A DNA stretch of 64,000 nt from Bacteroidia bacterium (GTDB lineage: Bacteria; Bacteroidota; Bacteroidia; B-17B0; Aurantibacillaceae). The stretch spans positions 744,001 to 808,000 of the forward strand of contig JAEUTN010000014.1 of assembly GCA_016787895.1 (NCBI GenBank), written 5' to 3'. The notes under the pieces were generated by a model, which was given only the letters and a program-made list of their open reading frames with translations, was not told where the DNA came from and ran no database searches. Positions 37,340 through 46,417 of this stretch are shown here, piece after piece. Every line of letters begins with the position of its first letter. Positions within the stretch are counted from its first letter, which is position 1. Made by a program: the position numbers and the translations under genes.

Positions 37340-40068
37340 AACTCCGGTACCTGCTGATTATTTTGTTCTTTTCCCTGTTGTGCTCTTTAAAAGCCACACA
37401 CAACAGGGCAGGAGAAATTGTATACAAACGCATTGAGCCCTTTTTTAAAACTATTGACGGGCTTCAGATTCCGGTTTTTAACTATTCTATTACGGTTATT
37501 GTTTACACTGACCATGGGGATGCGGTGGCCGACCGCTGTGCCGACACTGTTTATTTTGGGGATGGTCAACGGGGCATTGCCCGCCGAATCAACGGTGTAA
37601 TCTCCAGCAGCTGTGGTTGTCAAAGCGGAAGCCTGCCCTCTTATTGCGGATCTATTCTTATCAACCAGGGCGGATACGTAGTGAAAAAAAACATTTATAC
37701 CATTGTACACGAATACCCCGGTGCCGGAAATTACCTCATTTCCATGGCCGACCCCAATCGTAATGGGGGCGTTCACAACATTCCGAATTCCGATCAACAT
37801 CCCTTTTATATCGAGTCCCGCTTAATCATCTCCAATTTCAGTGGTGCCAACTCTTCTCCGGTTTTCAACTGCGACCCCATTTACCGGGCCTGTCTGGGAA
37901 AATGCTTTTATCACAACCCCTGTGCTTACGATCCCGATGGCGACAGCCTCAGTTACAAAATCTCCACCTCCAGAGGTTACGGGGGCGCTACAGTTCCTGG
38001 GTATTTTTTTCCTGAAACCGGGGGCGGTTCTTTTGGCATTAACGAAGTTACCGGTACTGTTATTTGGTGTACTCCCCAGGTAAAAGCCGAATACAATATT
38101 GCATTTTTAGTTGAAGAATGGCGAAAAAACTCCAGTGGAACCTATGTGATGATAGGAACGGTGCTTCGCGACATGCAGGTAGTTGTGGAGGCCTGTCCGA
38201 ACAACGACCCGCCTAACGTTACGCTTCCACCCGACACTTGTGTTGAAGCCGGAGCAAAAGTCATATCCACTCTATATGTATCTGACCCCAATTCTGCTCA
38301 AACAGTTTCCATCTCCGGCAACGGTGGTGCGTTTTCTGTTCCTTTACCCAACAGGGCTTTTCTTTCTCAAACGAATGGTCCTTCCTCGGGTTATTCCTCC
38401 GTTTTTACCTGGCAAACCACCTGTGATCACATTCGCCAGCAACCGTATCAATCCATCATTCTTGCAGCTGATTTTGGTAACACCATTCCTTTTGTGAGTT
38501 TATCGTATTACGCCCCCTACAACATCCGCGTGGTGCCCCCTACCATCAAAAATGTGGTGGCCACGCCCCAGGGTTCTTCCATAAAAATTACCTGGGCCGG
38601 CTCTTCCTGCACGTCCAATGTTAACCCTCTGGTCTCCTACAAAATCTTCAGGATGGATTCCTGCGTGAACGTGTCCTTTGACCCCTGCCAAACCGGGGTT
38701 CCCGATCAGTCAGGATTTAATCTCATTGGAACCACCAACCCCTCCACCACCCAGTTCATCGACGATAACGGCGGTAACGGTTTGGTGGTTGGTAAAAGCT
38801 ACAGCTACCTGGTAATTGCCACTTATCAGGATGAAACCCAAACCCTTGCCAGTGCCCGGGTTTGCGCTAAACTTACACGAAACATTCCAATCATCACAAA
38901 CGTGGATGTACTCTCTACCGGCTCCACTAACGGTTCCGTAGCTGTCGCATGGGAGCGACCCCTCACCGACGCGAACAACCTGGATACCCTCGTGTTCAGC
39001 GGACCTTACCAGTTTAATCTGCGCTACCGCGCCGGGCCAGCAGCGCCAATTGCCACGGTATTTACAAGCTCCAGTCCTTACTTTTTAGGGCTCGCTAAAA
39101 CCTTTACCCATAGCGGTATTAATACCGTAGACACCCGATCCGATTATCAGGTAGAGTTTCTCTCCGGCACACTCACCATTGGAAGTTCCCCCCTGGCTTC
39201 TTCTATCTTCCTTAAAACCACCCCTTCCGACCGGCAGGTGCAACTCAGTTGGGAATACGAAACGCCCTGGGACAATTATAACTTTGAAATCTGGAGAAAA
39301 AAACCCGGTGCCACCGTGTATGAAAAAATTGCCAGCACCCCTACCCATACCTATACCGATAAAGATTCAGTAGTTAACAATTACACCTATTGTTATAAAG
39401 TCACGGGTTTTGGAGAATACAGCGATACCGGCATTCCCCGCCCTCTCATCAACAACTCTCAGGAATCCTGTGCCAAAGCCATTGATAATGTGGCGCCCTG
39501 TTCTCCTACACTTTCTCTGAATGCTGATTGCCCCGAAGGCATGGTTAAAATCAGCTGGACCAACCTGCGCAACCTCAACTGTGGCGATGATGTGATTGCC
39601 TATCGCCTCTATTTCAAACAAACCGTTGAGTCCGATTATCAGAAAATTTACGAGGGACAAAACCTCAGCTACACCCTTGATGGACTTGAGCTCGTTTCGG
39701 GTTGTTACGCGGTTATGGCTTTGGATTCCAATAACAACGAAAGCCCTTTGAGTCCTGATTTTTGTATTGAAAACTGTCCCGAATTTGAACTGCCCAATGT
39801 GGTAACCGATAATCACGACGATGTAAATGATTTTTACATGGCCATAAAAGTGCGGCAAATCAAAGAAATTGACCTTAAAATCTACGACCGATGGGGCAAT
39901 TTGGTTTACACCACCAGGGACCCCTATTTTAAATGGAACACCGTGAACGCCTTTAATGGCGAACTCGTGAGCGAAGGAACCTTCTTTTACATCTGCGATG
40001 TGTTTGAACCCCGACTCAAAGGAATTGTAAAACGTAACATTAAGGGTTACCTGCAAGTGATACGGTAA
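37336..40068 (+). CDS. T9SS type B (gliding-motility C-terminal domain) surface protein with FN3-like repeats
   Basis: 910 residues. The N-terminus is a signal peptide (LLIILFFSLLCSLKATHNRAG), followed by a Cys-rich domain to about residue 290 with DGDSLSYKI, seen in many Bacteroidota surface proteins. Fibronectin-III-like modules follow (about 400-800; repeated strands of the type IKITWAGS, VAVAWERP, VQLSWEYE and VKISWTNL). The last 90 residues are the CHU_C-type domain (ELPNVVTDNHDDVNDFY, LKIYDRWGNLVYTT, GTFFYICD), the type B signal of T9SS. The usual NGDG reads NHDD here. The start overlaps the previous gene by four bases (ATGA), so the two cargoes are made together. Confidence 0.88.
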   Translation: MKLRYLLIILFFSLLCSLKATHNRAGEIVYKRIEPFFKTIDGLQIPVFNYSITVIVYTDHGDAVADRCADTVYFGDGQRGIARRINGVISSSCGCQSGSLPSYCGSILINQGGYVVKKNIYTIVHEYPGAGNYLISMADPNRNGGVHNIPNSDQHPFYIESRLIISNFSGANSSPVFNCDPIYRACLGKCFYHNPCAYDPDGDSLSYKISTSRGYGGATVPGYFFPETGGGSFGINEVTGTVIWCTPQVKAEYNIAFLVEEWRKNSSGTYVMIGTVLRDMQVVVEACPNNDPPNVTLPPDTCVEAGAKVISTLYVSDPNSAQTVSISGNGGAFSVPLPNRAFLSQTNGPSSGYSSVFTWQTTCDHIRQQPYQSIILAADFGNTIPFVSLSYYAPYNIRVVPPTIKNVVATPQGSSIKITWAGSSCTSNVNPLVSYKIFRMDSCVNVSFDPCQTGVPDQSGFNLIGTTNPSTTQFIDDNGGNGLVVGKSYSYLVIATYQDETQTLASARVCAKLTRNIPIITNVDVLSTGSTNGSVAVAWERPLTDANNLDTLVFSGPYQFNLRYRAGPAAPIATVFTSSSPYFLGLAKTFTHSGINTVDTRSDYQVEFLSGTLTIGSSPLASSIFLKTTPSDRQVQLSWEYETPWDNYNFEIWRKKPGATVYEKIASTPTHTYTDKDSVVNNYTYCYKVTGFGEYSDTGIPRPLINNSQESCAKAIDNVAPCSPTLSLNADCPEGMVKISWTNLRNLNCGDDVIAYRLYFKQTVESDYQKIYEGQNLSYTLDGLELVSGCYAVMALDSNNNESPLSPDFCIENCPEFELPNVVTDNHDDVNDFYMAIKVRQIKEIDLKIYDRWGNLVYTTRDPYFKWNTVNAFNGELVSEGTFFYICDVFEPRLKGIVKRNIKGYLQVIR

Positions 40069-40076
40069 GCCGCCAT

Positions 40077-41267
40077 ATGAAAATCTATAAAAATCTGGTG
40101 AACGCCGCGGCGGAAACCCTTCAGGAAATTTTTGACCAAAACCGCTATGCCGATAAGGCACTTGAAAAAAAATTTAAGTCCCATCCCCAGTGGGGAAGTC
40201 GCGACAGAAGATTTATTGCGGAATCGGTATATGACATAGTAAGGTACAAACGTTTGTTTTCTGACCTGGTTCAGTCTGAAAAAAATTATTGGTTTATGGT
40301 TGCGGCCTGGGTGATTTTGAAGGGCGATGAACTCCCCGATTGGCCTGAATTCCGCAATCTCAAACGCACACACATCAAGGCAGATTTTGAAGCCCTGAAG
40401 TCAGAACCCAAGGTGGCAGAATCCTACCCCGATTGGTTATGGGAATTTGGCATGAACGAACTGGGCAAAACGCTTTGGGAAAAAGAGGCAAAAGCGCTTA
40501 ACGAACCGGCGAAAGTCGTTTTTCGAGCCAACACCCTGAAAGCGCCCGGCAAAGAATTGGAAAAAAAACTTATGACAATGGCTGTTCCCTTTGAAAAAAT
40601 TGAGGGCCAACCGGAGGCTTATGTGTTTTCAAAAAAAGAAAACGTGTTTAAAAACCCCTTGTTCAAAGAAGGATACTTTGAAATTCAGGATGCCGGCTCT
40701 CAGCAAATCTCCGCTTTTTTGAATCCCGCCTCTAATGACTTAGTCATAGACGCATGTGCCGGTGCAGGCGGTAAAAGTTTACACCTGGCCGCATTGATGA
40801 AAAACAAAGGCAGAGTTTTGAGCATGGATGTAGAACAATGGAAGTTGGACGAACTAAAAAAAAGAGCCAAACGCTCCGGTGCATTTAATATTGAAACCCG
40901 GTTGATTGAGAATGAAAAGAGCTTAAGTTCGCTTGCCGGTAAGGCCGACAAACTTTTGCTGGATGTGCCCTGTAGTGGTTCAGGAGTACTTAAACGCAAT
41001 CCGGACGCTAAATGGAAACTCAGCGAGGAGAGCATTATAAGAACAAAAGCCCTGCAACAAAAAATTCTGAATGAGTATTGCAACATGCTTAAACCGGGCG
41101 GAGAATTGGTATACAGCACCTGCAGCATATTCCCTTCAGAAAACCAACAACAGGTAAGCGCGTTTTTGAAACGACATCCCGAATTTGAACTCAAGGAAGA
41201 AAAAACCCTTCTGCCTTCTGAAGGGTTTGATGGCTTTTACATGGCGCGTTTATTTAAGAAGTCCTGA
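40077..41267 (+). CDS. RsmB/NOP-family RNA cytosine-5 methyltransferase
   Basis: 396 residues. It methylates a cytosine in RNA, most likely rRNA, using SAM. The NusB-like helical N-terminus (1-140) is followed by the Rossmann core: motif I DACAGAGGKSLHL at 225-237, motif IV DVPCSGSG with Cys299, and motif VI YSTCSIFPSEN with catalytic Cys349. Both cysteines of the m5C mechanism are present. Whether the target is the RsmB site (16S C967) or another position cannot be told. It starts eight bases after the T9SS gene and may share its transcript. Confidence 0.92.
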   Translation: MKIYKNLVNAAAETLQEIFDQNRYADKALEKKFKSHPQWGSRDRRFIAESVYDIVRYKRLFSDLVQSEKNYWFMVAAWVILKGDELPDWPEFRNLKRTHIKADFEALKSEPKVAESYPDWLWEFGMNELGKTLWEKEAKALNEPAKVVFRANTLKAPGKELEKKLMTMAVPFEKIEGQPEAYVFSKKENVFKNPLFKEGYFEIQDAGSQQISAFLNPASNDLVIDACAGAGGKSLHLAALMKNKGRVLSMDVEQWKLDELKKRAKRSGAFNIETRLIENEKSLSSLAGKADKLLLDVPCSGSGVLKRNPDAKWKLSEESIIRTKALQQKILNEYCNMLKPGGELVYSTCSIFPSENQQQVSAFLKRHPEFELKEEKTLLPSEGFDGFYMARLFKKS

Positions 41268-41269
41268 GT

Positions 41270-42109
41270 TTACCTTACCTCCACGTACTCCAGAATCTCG
41301 TAACCCAGATGTGCCTCAAGAATTTGACGGTATACTTTTGTTGAGGTAAATCCAAAACCACTTTCAAAAAATTCGTTCAAATAATCACCATGTTTGTTGT
41401 TTTTCGGGAGTATAAATCCAATTTCCTCTTTTTGACCCATTAAGGCCTTTTGCATTTTCAACAACTTGTTGGGATTGGATTTTAGGTAGGTCCAATATGA
41501 AACCAAATCCGAGTATCCGAATAGTTTTTTATTGGCACTGATGCTGTCCAGCACGGTGCTGGGTTTAGCTGTAAAAAGAATTTGTAAATCCTTAAGATAG
41601 GCCGCTTTGAGTTCATTCAAATACACTTCATGGCTTGACCTGGCTACGGTGATGGCCTTCATGCCTCCAAGAATCTTGTTGATCTGTTCGTTGGTTTTTT
41701 CTTTGACGCTTAACACACTGCCTTGCGTTATCAATACGGCCTGATTCATGAGGTAAGGGGCCGAAAAACTCACTTCCTTTTCGCGCGCCATACTTCGGGT
41801 TACAGAGCCCAAACCAATCACTATGGATTTGGCATCTTTCACCGAATTGTAAAATGCGCTGAAATCTGTAAAAAGCGTGTAAGTGATTTTTAGGTTAATG
41901 CCCTTTTTTTGTTTTAACCAGTCGGCATATTCCTGAATGATTTCTATTTCTATCCCCTTTGGTTTTCCCATGTCGGGCATGGTGTTCGTTCTTTCTGTGT
42001 AAGCGTAAGGATAGTTTTCGTAATAATAAACGCTTAAGGAATCCTTTTGTGAAAACACCTTAAGACTCGCCAGAATGGCCAATACGGTAAATGTAAATTT
42101 AAGCTTCAT
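41270..42109 (-). CDS. periplasmic solute-binding protein, family 3
   Basis: 279 residues. A signal peptide (FTFTVLAILASLKVFSQ) precedes a type 3 binding fold: SLSVYYYENYPYAYTE at the start, KPKGIEIEIIQEYADWLKQ, FSAPYLMNQAVLITQ, AITVARSSHEVYL and FGYSDLVSYW. Family members bind amino acids or other small polar solutes. No permease or ATPase gene is near. It may act as a sensor or work with a distant transporter. ATG 42109 is preferred to an in-frame TTG at 42121. Confidence 0.85.
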   Translation of the reverse strand: MKLKFTFTVLAILASLKVFSQKDSLSVYYYENYPYAYTERTNTMPDMGKPKGIEIEIIQEYADWLKQKKGINLKITYTLFTDFSAFYNSVKDAKSIVIGLGSVTRSMAREKEVSFSAPYLMNQAVLITQGSVLSVKEKTNEQINKILGGMKAITVARSSHEVYLNELKAAYLKDLQILFTAKPSTVLDSISANKKLFGYSDLVSYWTYLKSNPNKLLKMQKALMGQKEEIGFILPKNNKHGDYLNEFFESGFGFTSTKVYRQILEAHLGYEILEYVEVR

Positions 42110-42244
42110 TTTTTTATACAAAATACTGAATTATTCCAAATACTGTTGTTTTTACAATCTTATTTATTCACCCGGTTTGTGTTAACTTTTTGAGCTTATT
42201 GAATATGGCGCAGGCTTAAACAAATGAATTCAGATTAAATGCCT

Positions 42245-42252
42245 TAAATTTG
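42245..42252 (+). promoter_or_regulatory. -7 element of the rhodanese-cysQ operon
   Basis: TAAATTTG lies 18 bases before ATG 42270 and matches TAnnTTTG. No TTG is seen at the best upstream spacing. Confidence 0.5.
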
Positions 42253-42269
42253 CATAAAGCTCTATCCTT

Positions 42270-42659
42270 ATGAAAAAACTTCTGCTTCTTTCCTTTTTCC
42301 TTCTGTTCTATGCATCCTTTAAAGCGCAGAACAACCCTGTGCGTAATGTTGACGCCTCCACTTTTCAAAAACTGATTGAAAGTAAAAAATACGTGCTTAT
42401 TGATTTACGCACCAGCGATGAAATAAAAACGAAAGGCATGATTAAAGGCGCCATACAATTGGATTACCTGGCTAAGGATTCAGAAAAGCAAATTGGACAA
42501 CTGGACCATAAAAAACCTTACCTGATTTATTGCGCCGGGGGCGGCAGAAGTTCTGAATGCGCTGAGCTCATGCAAAAACTGGGTTTCACTGAGGTGGTGA
42601 ACCTCGAAAAAGGCTACGATGATTGGAAAAGAAAAGGACTTGAAACGGTAAAAAATTAA
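42270..42659 (+). CDS. periplasmic rhodanese-domain protein
   Basis: 129 residues: a signal peptide (LLLLSFFLLFYASFKAQ) and one rhodanese domain. The active loop is YCAGGGRSSE, with Cys88, and LIDLRTSDE and HIKGA-like KTKGMIKGAIQLD fit the fold. Such domains carry sulfur as a persulfide or act as sulfurtransferases, here outside the cytoplasm. Its stop shares one base with the cysQ start (TAATG), so the two are one operon, which hints at sulfur-compound metabolism. Confidence 0.9.
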   Translation: MKKLLLLSFFLLFYASFKAQNNPVRNVDASTFQKLIESKKYVLIDLRTSDEIKTKGMIKGAIQLDYLAKDSEKQIGQLDHKKPYLIYCAGGGRSSECAELMQKLGFTEVVNLEKGYDDWKRKGLETVKN

Positions 42660-43465
42660 TGGATTCTTCAGCGCTCTTGCATCTTGCTGTTAAAGCCGCT
42701 CTTGTTGCGGGGGAAGACATCATGAAGGTTTACAAGACCGATTTTTCATTTGAACGAAAATCAGATAATACACCGGTAACCCTTGCCGATAGAGCAGCCA
42801 GCAAAAGTATTGTGGAGGCCCTTTCGGCCAGCGGAATACCAAGCATTAGTGAGGAAGAAACCCTGCCGGAATTTGAAATCCGAAAAACCTGGGAGCGGGT
42901 CTGGATCATCGATCCCCTCGATGGCACCAAGGAGTTCATTAAAAAAAACGGGGAGTTCACCGTCAACATTGCATTAATCCATAAGCACATGCCGGTAATT
43001 GGTGTAATCTATGCCCCGGTGTGGAACAAACTTTATTTTGCTTCCTGCGAGCTTGGGAGTTTTCTGGTTGAAACCTCTGAACTTACCGCATTACTTTCCT
43101 TTAACGAATTGCTTAAAACCGCACAAAAACTTCCCTTACAAAAAACCCCGGCCATATACACTCTTGTGGCAAGTCGCTCTCACCTCAGCCATGAGATCAA
43201 TCAACGCATGCAACAAATCAAATCCATTTATGGTGAAGTTAACCTCATACATGCCGGCAGCAGCATCAAACAATGTTGGGTGGCTGAAGGCCGGGCCCAC
43301 GAATACTCGCGTTTAGGAACAACCATGGAATGGGACACGGCTGCAGGCCAATGCATACTCGAACAAGCCGGCTGCTCATTGAACACCTTCGACACCAATC
43401 GGCCATTAAATTACAATAAGGAAAACCCCGAAAATCCTTTCTTTATTGCGCGGAATCTTAACTAA
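42659..43465 (+). CDS. cysQ: 3'(2'),5'-bisphosphate nucleotidase
   Basis: 268 residues of the inositol-monophosphatase superfamily. It removes the 3' phosphate of PAP, the by-product of sulfate activation and sulfotransfer. The metal site is present: SEEETLP near 63-69, DPLDGTKEFI at 85-94 and EWDTAAGQCILEQAG in the C-terminal part. Lys and Glu-Phe-Ile after DGT are typical of CysQ rather than inositol phosphatases. It overlaps the rhodanese gene by one base. The ASST-like sulfotransferase is encoded 16 kb away. Confidence 0.93.
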   Translation: MDSSALLHLAVKAALVAGEDIMKVYKTDFSFERKSDNTPVTLADRAASKSIVEALSASGIPSISEEETLPEFEIRKTWERVWIIDPLDGTKEFIKKNGEFTVNIALIHKHMPVIGVIYAPVWNKLYFASCELGSFLVETSELTALLSFNELLKTAQKLPLQKTPAIYTLVASRSHLSHEINQRMQQIKSIYGEVNLIHAGSSIKQCWVAEGRAHEYSRLGTTMEWDTAAGQCILEQAGCSLNTFDTNRPLNYNKENPENPFFIARNLN

Positions 43466-43477
43466 ATCTCTGCTTCT

Positions 43478-44017
43478 TCACTCCTTAAACAACCTGGCAA
43501 TTAAAATGGCATCCGCTAAACCCAATTGTTTTGCGTTTTTGCCTGAAAGAAGGATGACCTGATTTCTATTCTTTGTTGTGATCGCAAAATCATATTCGTT
43601 GGCCTCTTTTCCGATATTTTCAATCGCCTCAAGACTTTGTAATTCTCTTTCCGTTAGTTCTTTTGATTCCTTGTAAAAAAACTCCCAGTAACTTTTTTCC
43701 TTAAACTTTAAGCCTGAAAACCTGCGGTTCGGACACATGGTTAATACCGAAACATAGTGTGAAAGATGGTAATTTCCATCTTTCTTATGTAATACAAATT
43801 TCTCTGTAATGCTGAAGTTTTTTGAAATACTGTTTAGGGTGTGGCCTGAAGCGGTGCGTAATTCCTGTTCCGCTGCCTCAACATGACATTGGTAATACAC
43901 CAGCGAATCGCCTTCTATTAGCTTTGACAGCAGCGTGTTCTGAGCCTTATCATTGGTCTTTTGTGCCGAAAGGATAAGAGAAGCAAAAACAAAGAATATG
44001 GTGGCGCAGCCTTTTAT
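43478..44017 (-). CDS. secreted hypothetical protein whose start codon reads ATA
   Basis: The first conventional start is GTG 43900, giving 140 residues, but the frame is open upstream and encodes a clear signal peptide ([18 protein letters not shown]) starting at 44017 with ATA; an in-frame TAA lies just before. In place of ATA, an ATG would make the usual ATGA overlap with the end of purT. So the gene most likely begins there: 179 residues with an altered start, a rare start codon, or a base error in the sequence. The mature part is mixed and has no family I recognise; it includes [20 protein letters not shown] and ends in [12 protein letters not shown]. It is the third gene of mqnC-purT. 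Confidence 0.65.
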   Translation of the reverse strand: MKGCATIFFVFASLILSAQKTNDKAQNTLLSKLIEGDSLVYYQCHVEAAEQELRTASGHTLNSISKNFSITEKFVLHKKDGNYHLSHYVSVLTMCPNRRFSGLKFKEKSYWEFFYKESKELTERELQSLEAIENIGKEANEYDFAITTKNRNQVILLSGKNAKQLGLADAILIARLFKE

Positions 44018-45186
44018 GAGTGCAGAATCTTAATGCGTTTGGCCAGCTGAATGGCCCTGTCTCTTTCAAGGGTGGCGTCTGCTTCTGGATTTCCGTTACA
44101 CAACACCACGCCCATTCGACGGTAAGGGCGTGTGGTGGGTTTATTAAAAATCCTCAGTTCGGTGTTGTTCTCCTTTAATACTTCTTCCTGACCTTCATAC
44201 TCCGGGCGTGCGCCTGCCTTAGAGGCAAGAACAACGGCCGAAGCGCCTGAGCGAAGGAGCTTCACCTCAGGGATAGGTAGTCCAAGGATGGCCCTTGCGT
44301 GCAATTCAAATTCATTCAGATTTTGGGTATTGGCCAGAGTGACCATGCCGGTATCATGCGGGCGAGGTGAAAGCTCACTAAAATAAACCCCTTCTGCGCT
44401 CAGAAAAAACTCTATGCCCCAAATACCATATCCCGTGAGGGCTTTGGTTACCTTATCAGCCATGGCCTGCGCCTCTTTCAATTCCTTTTCGCTAATGGCA
44501 CAGGGCTGCCAGCTTTCCTGGTAATCGCCCCTTTCCTGACGGTGCCCAATGGGTGGGCAAAAAAGAGTGGGCCCGTTTTTTTGTGTCACCGTCAACAACG
44601 TAATTTCAGACTCAAACCGAATGAATTCTTCGATGATCACTTCTTTGTAATCGCCGCGCGAACCTTCCATAGCATAGGTCCAGGCCTTAGGCACATCTTC
44701 AGCTGTTTTTATAACGCTTTGCCCTTTGCCGCTGCTGCTCATGAGAGGTTTCACCACACAGGGAATTCCTATTCGTTTCACTGCACGCTCAAAGCCATCA
44801 GCATCTGTAGCATATTCATACTTCGCTGTTCTTAAACCAAGGTCTTTCGAAGCCAGGTCGCGTATGGCTTTGCGGTTCATGGTGAAATTGGCGGCTTTTG
44901 CACTTGGAACAACGGTTATACCTTGTTTTTCGTAATCATAAAAACGTTCGGTGCGAATGGCTTCAATTTCAGGAACAATAAGGTCGGGTCGGTGTTTTTC
45001 AACGACCCGGTCCAGCTCCGTTCCTTCCAGCATATTGATTACTTCAAACTCGTGTGCTACCTGCATGGCCGGCGCCCCTGCGTAATTATCAACGGCAATA
45101 ACATGTTGGCCTAAACGTTGAAGCGCAATTACTACCTCCTTGCCCAATTCTCCGCTGCCCAGCAGCATCACTTTTTTTTGTTTCAT
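44014..45186 (-). CDS. purT: formate-dependent GAR transformylase
   Basis: 390 residues, an ATP-grasp ligase. It formylates glycinamide ribonucleotide with formate and ATP, the folate-free alternative to PurN. Seen in order: [20 protein letters not shown] at the start, [27 protein letters not shown] (ATP loop), [19 protein letters not shown] and [16 protein letters not shown] (metal site). The whole chain matches PurT in length. It lies seven bases after mqnC. Confidence 0.96.
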   Translation of the reverse strand: MKQKKVMLLGSGELGKEVVIALQRLGQHVIAVDNYAGAPAMQVAHEFEVINMLEGTELDRVVEKHRPDLIVPEIEAIRTERFYDYEKQGITVVPSAKAANFTMNRKAIRDLASKDLGLRTAKYEYATDADGFERAVKRIGIPCVVKPLMSSSGKGQSVIKTAEDVPKAWTYAMEGSRGDYKEVIIEEFIRFESEITLLTVTQKNGPTLFCPPIGHRQERGDYQESWQPCAISEKELKEAQAMADKVTKALTGYGIWGIEFFLSAEGVYFSELSPRPHDTGMVTLANTQNLNEFELHARAILGLPIPEVKLLRSGASAVVLASKAGARPEYEGQEEVLKENNTELRIFNKPTTRPYRRMGVVLCNGNPEADATLERDRAIQLAKRIKILHS

Positions 45187-45193
45187 TCAGTTT

Positions 45194-46321
45194 TTAATAG
45201 GAAATCGTTTGTTCTTCGATGTTTGCCGGAATCTCACGGTCTTCGTACTGTTGATTTCGTAATTGAGGTTCAAAGCCGGCCTCACGAATGGCCTCCTGAA
45301 TTTGTGTGTAGGTAAAACGGTGCGGGGCACCTGCTGCACTCACAACATTTTCTTCTATCATAATGCTGCCAAAGTCGTTGGCGCCGGCATGCAGACAAAG
45401 TTGCGCTGTGGCCTTCCCAACGGTTAGCCAGCTGGCCTGAATGTTCTCAATGTTTGGCAGCATAATGCGGCTCATCGCCACCATGCGTATGTATTCTTCT
45501 GCGCTGACTCTGTTTTTGATTCCTTTTAAACGATTGAGCAAAGTCCCGTCGTCCTGAAAAGGCCAGGGAATAAAGGCCAGAAATCCTTTGGCTTCTTTAG
45601 GTTTTTGTGCCTGAACTTCACGCAGCCATACCAAATGCTCGAACCTTTCGTATAAGGTTTCAACATGTCCGAACATCATGGTAGCGCTGGTGGTCAGGTG
45701 CAATTGGTGGGCTGCTTTCATCACCTCCAGCCATTCTCTCCCGGTGCATTTACCTTTACTGATCAAACGGCGAACCCTGTCGTTAAGAATCTCCGCCCCT
45801 GCACCCGGCAAACTGTCCAATCCTGCATCCATAAGCGCTTTCAACACTTCGGTATGTGTACTTTTTTCAAGTTTGGTAATGTGTGCGATTTCAGGCGGGC
45901 CTAAAGCGTGCAGTTTAAGATTAGGGAAAAGGCGTTTTAGTTCTTTAAACAAATTGACGTAATACGAAAGGCCCAGATCAGGATGATGACCGCCTTGCAA
46001 TAAAAGTTGTTCCCCTCCAAAACGAAAGGTTTCTTCTATCTTGGTTTTATACGTTTCTATGCTGGTAATATAACTCTCAGCGTGCCCTGGTATCCGGTAA
46101 AAATTACAGAACTTACAATTGGCGATGCACACGTTTGTGGTATTGGCATTGCGATCGATGATCCAGGTAACCTTATTGGAGTTCTTTTTTTGTTTTTTGC
46201 GCAATTCGTTACCAATATATACAAGGTCGGCCAAAGGAGCGTTTTCAAATAGAAAAAGGCCTTCCTCTATACTAAGAAATTCAAAATTCAAAGCGCGCTG
46301 CAGAAGCTGTTCTGTATTCAT
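45194..46321 (-). CDS. mqnC: cyclic dehypoxanthinyl futalosine synthase (radical SAM)
   Basis: 375 residues. It makes cyclic dehypoxanthinyl futalosine in the futalosine route to menaquinone. The iron-sulfur triad is Cys65, Cys69 and Cys72 (CIANCKFC). MqnC landmarks are LLLQGGHHPDLG, HALGPPEI, GLDSLPGAGAEIL, TTSATMMFGHVET, AFIPWPFQ and GSIMIEENVVSAAG. The IPWPFQ and GAEIL forms favour MqnC over MqnE. ATG 46321 is used; a TTG at 46333 overlaps the promoter. A TAACTTTG element ends ten bases before the ATG, so the transcript is almost leaderless. The other mqn genes are not in the window. Confidence 0.93.
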   Translation of the reverse strand: MNTEQLLQRALNFEFLSIEEGLFLFENAPLADLVYIGNELRKKQKKNSNKVTWIIDRNANTTNVCIANCKFCNFYRIPGHAESYITSIETYKTKIEETFRFGGEQLLLQGGHHPDLGLSYYVNLFKELKRLFPNLKLHALGPPEIAHITKLEKSTHTEVLKALMDAGLDSLPGAGAEILNDRVRRLISKGKCTGREWLEVMKAAHQLHLTTSATMMFGHVETLYERFEHLVWLREVQAQKPKEAKGFLAFIPWPFQDDGTLLNRLKGIKNRVSAEEYIRMVAMSRIMLPNIENIQASWLTVGKATAQLCLHAGANDFGSIMIEENVVSAAGAPHRFTYTQIQEAIREAGFEPQLRNQQYEDREIPANIEEQTISY

Positions 46322-46330
46322 GGCAAACAA

Positions 46331-46362
46331 CAAAGTTAGTATTCAGATTGATTGAATAACAA
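46331..46362 (-). promoter_or_regulatory. promoter of mqnC-purT operon
   Basis: On the minus strand: TTG (46362-46360), 21 nt, TAACTTTG (46338-46331). Transcription should begin about 46325-46324, only three or four bases before ATG 46321. Confidence 0.65.
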
Positions 46363-46365
46363 CAA

Positions 46366-46400
46366 AAAACCCGCCTCAGGGTTCTGAAGCGGGTTTTTAA
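46366..46400 (-). terminator. intrinsic terminator of the T9SS cargo gene
   Basis: A 14-bp stem with one mismatch (46366-46379 with 46384-46397) and a GGTT loop is followed on the minus strand by TTTTTTGTTG. It lies directly after the minus-strand gene 46418-48487 and before the mqnC promoter. Confidence 0.85.
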
Positions 46401-46417
46401 AAAAGAATTGGAGAAAA

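Noticed and set aside
39367..40161. A 264-codon open frame on the minus strand
   Set aside because: It lies opposite the conserved FN3 and CHU_C parts of the T9SS gene, has no promoter, and its residues are those expected from the complement.
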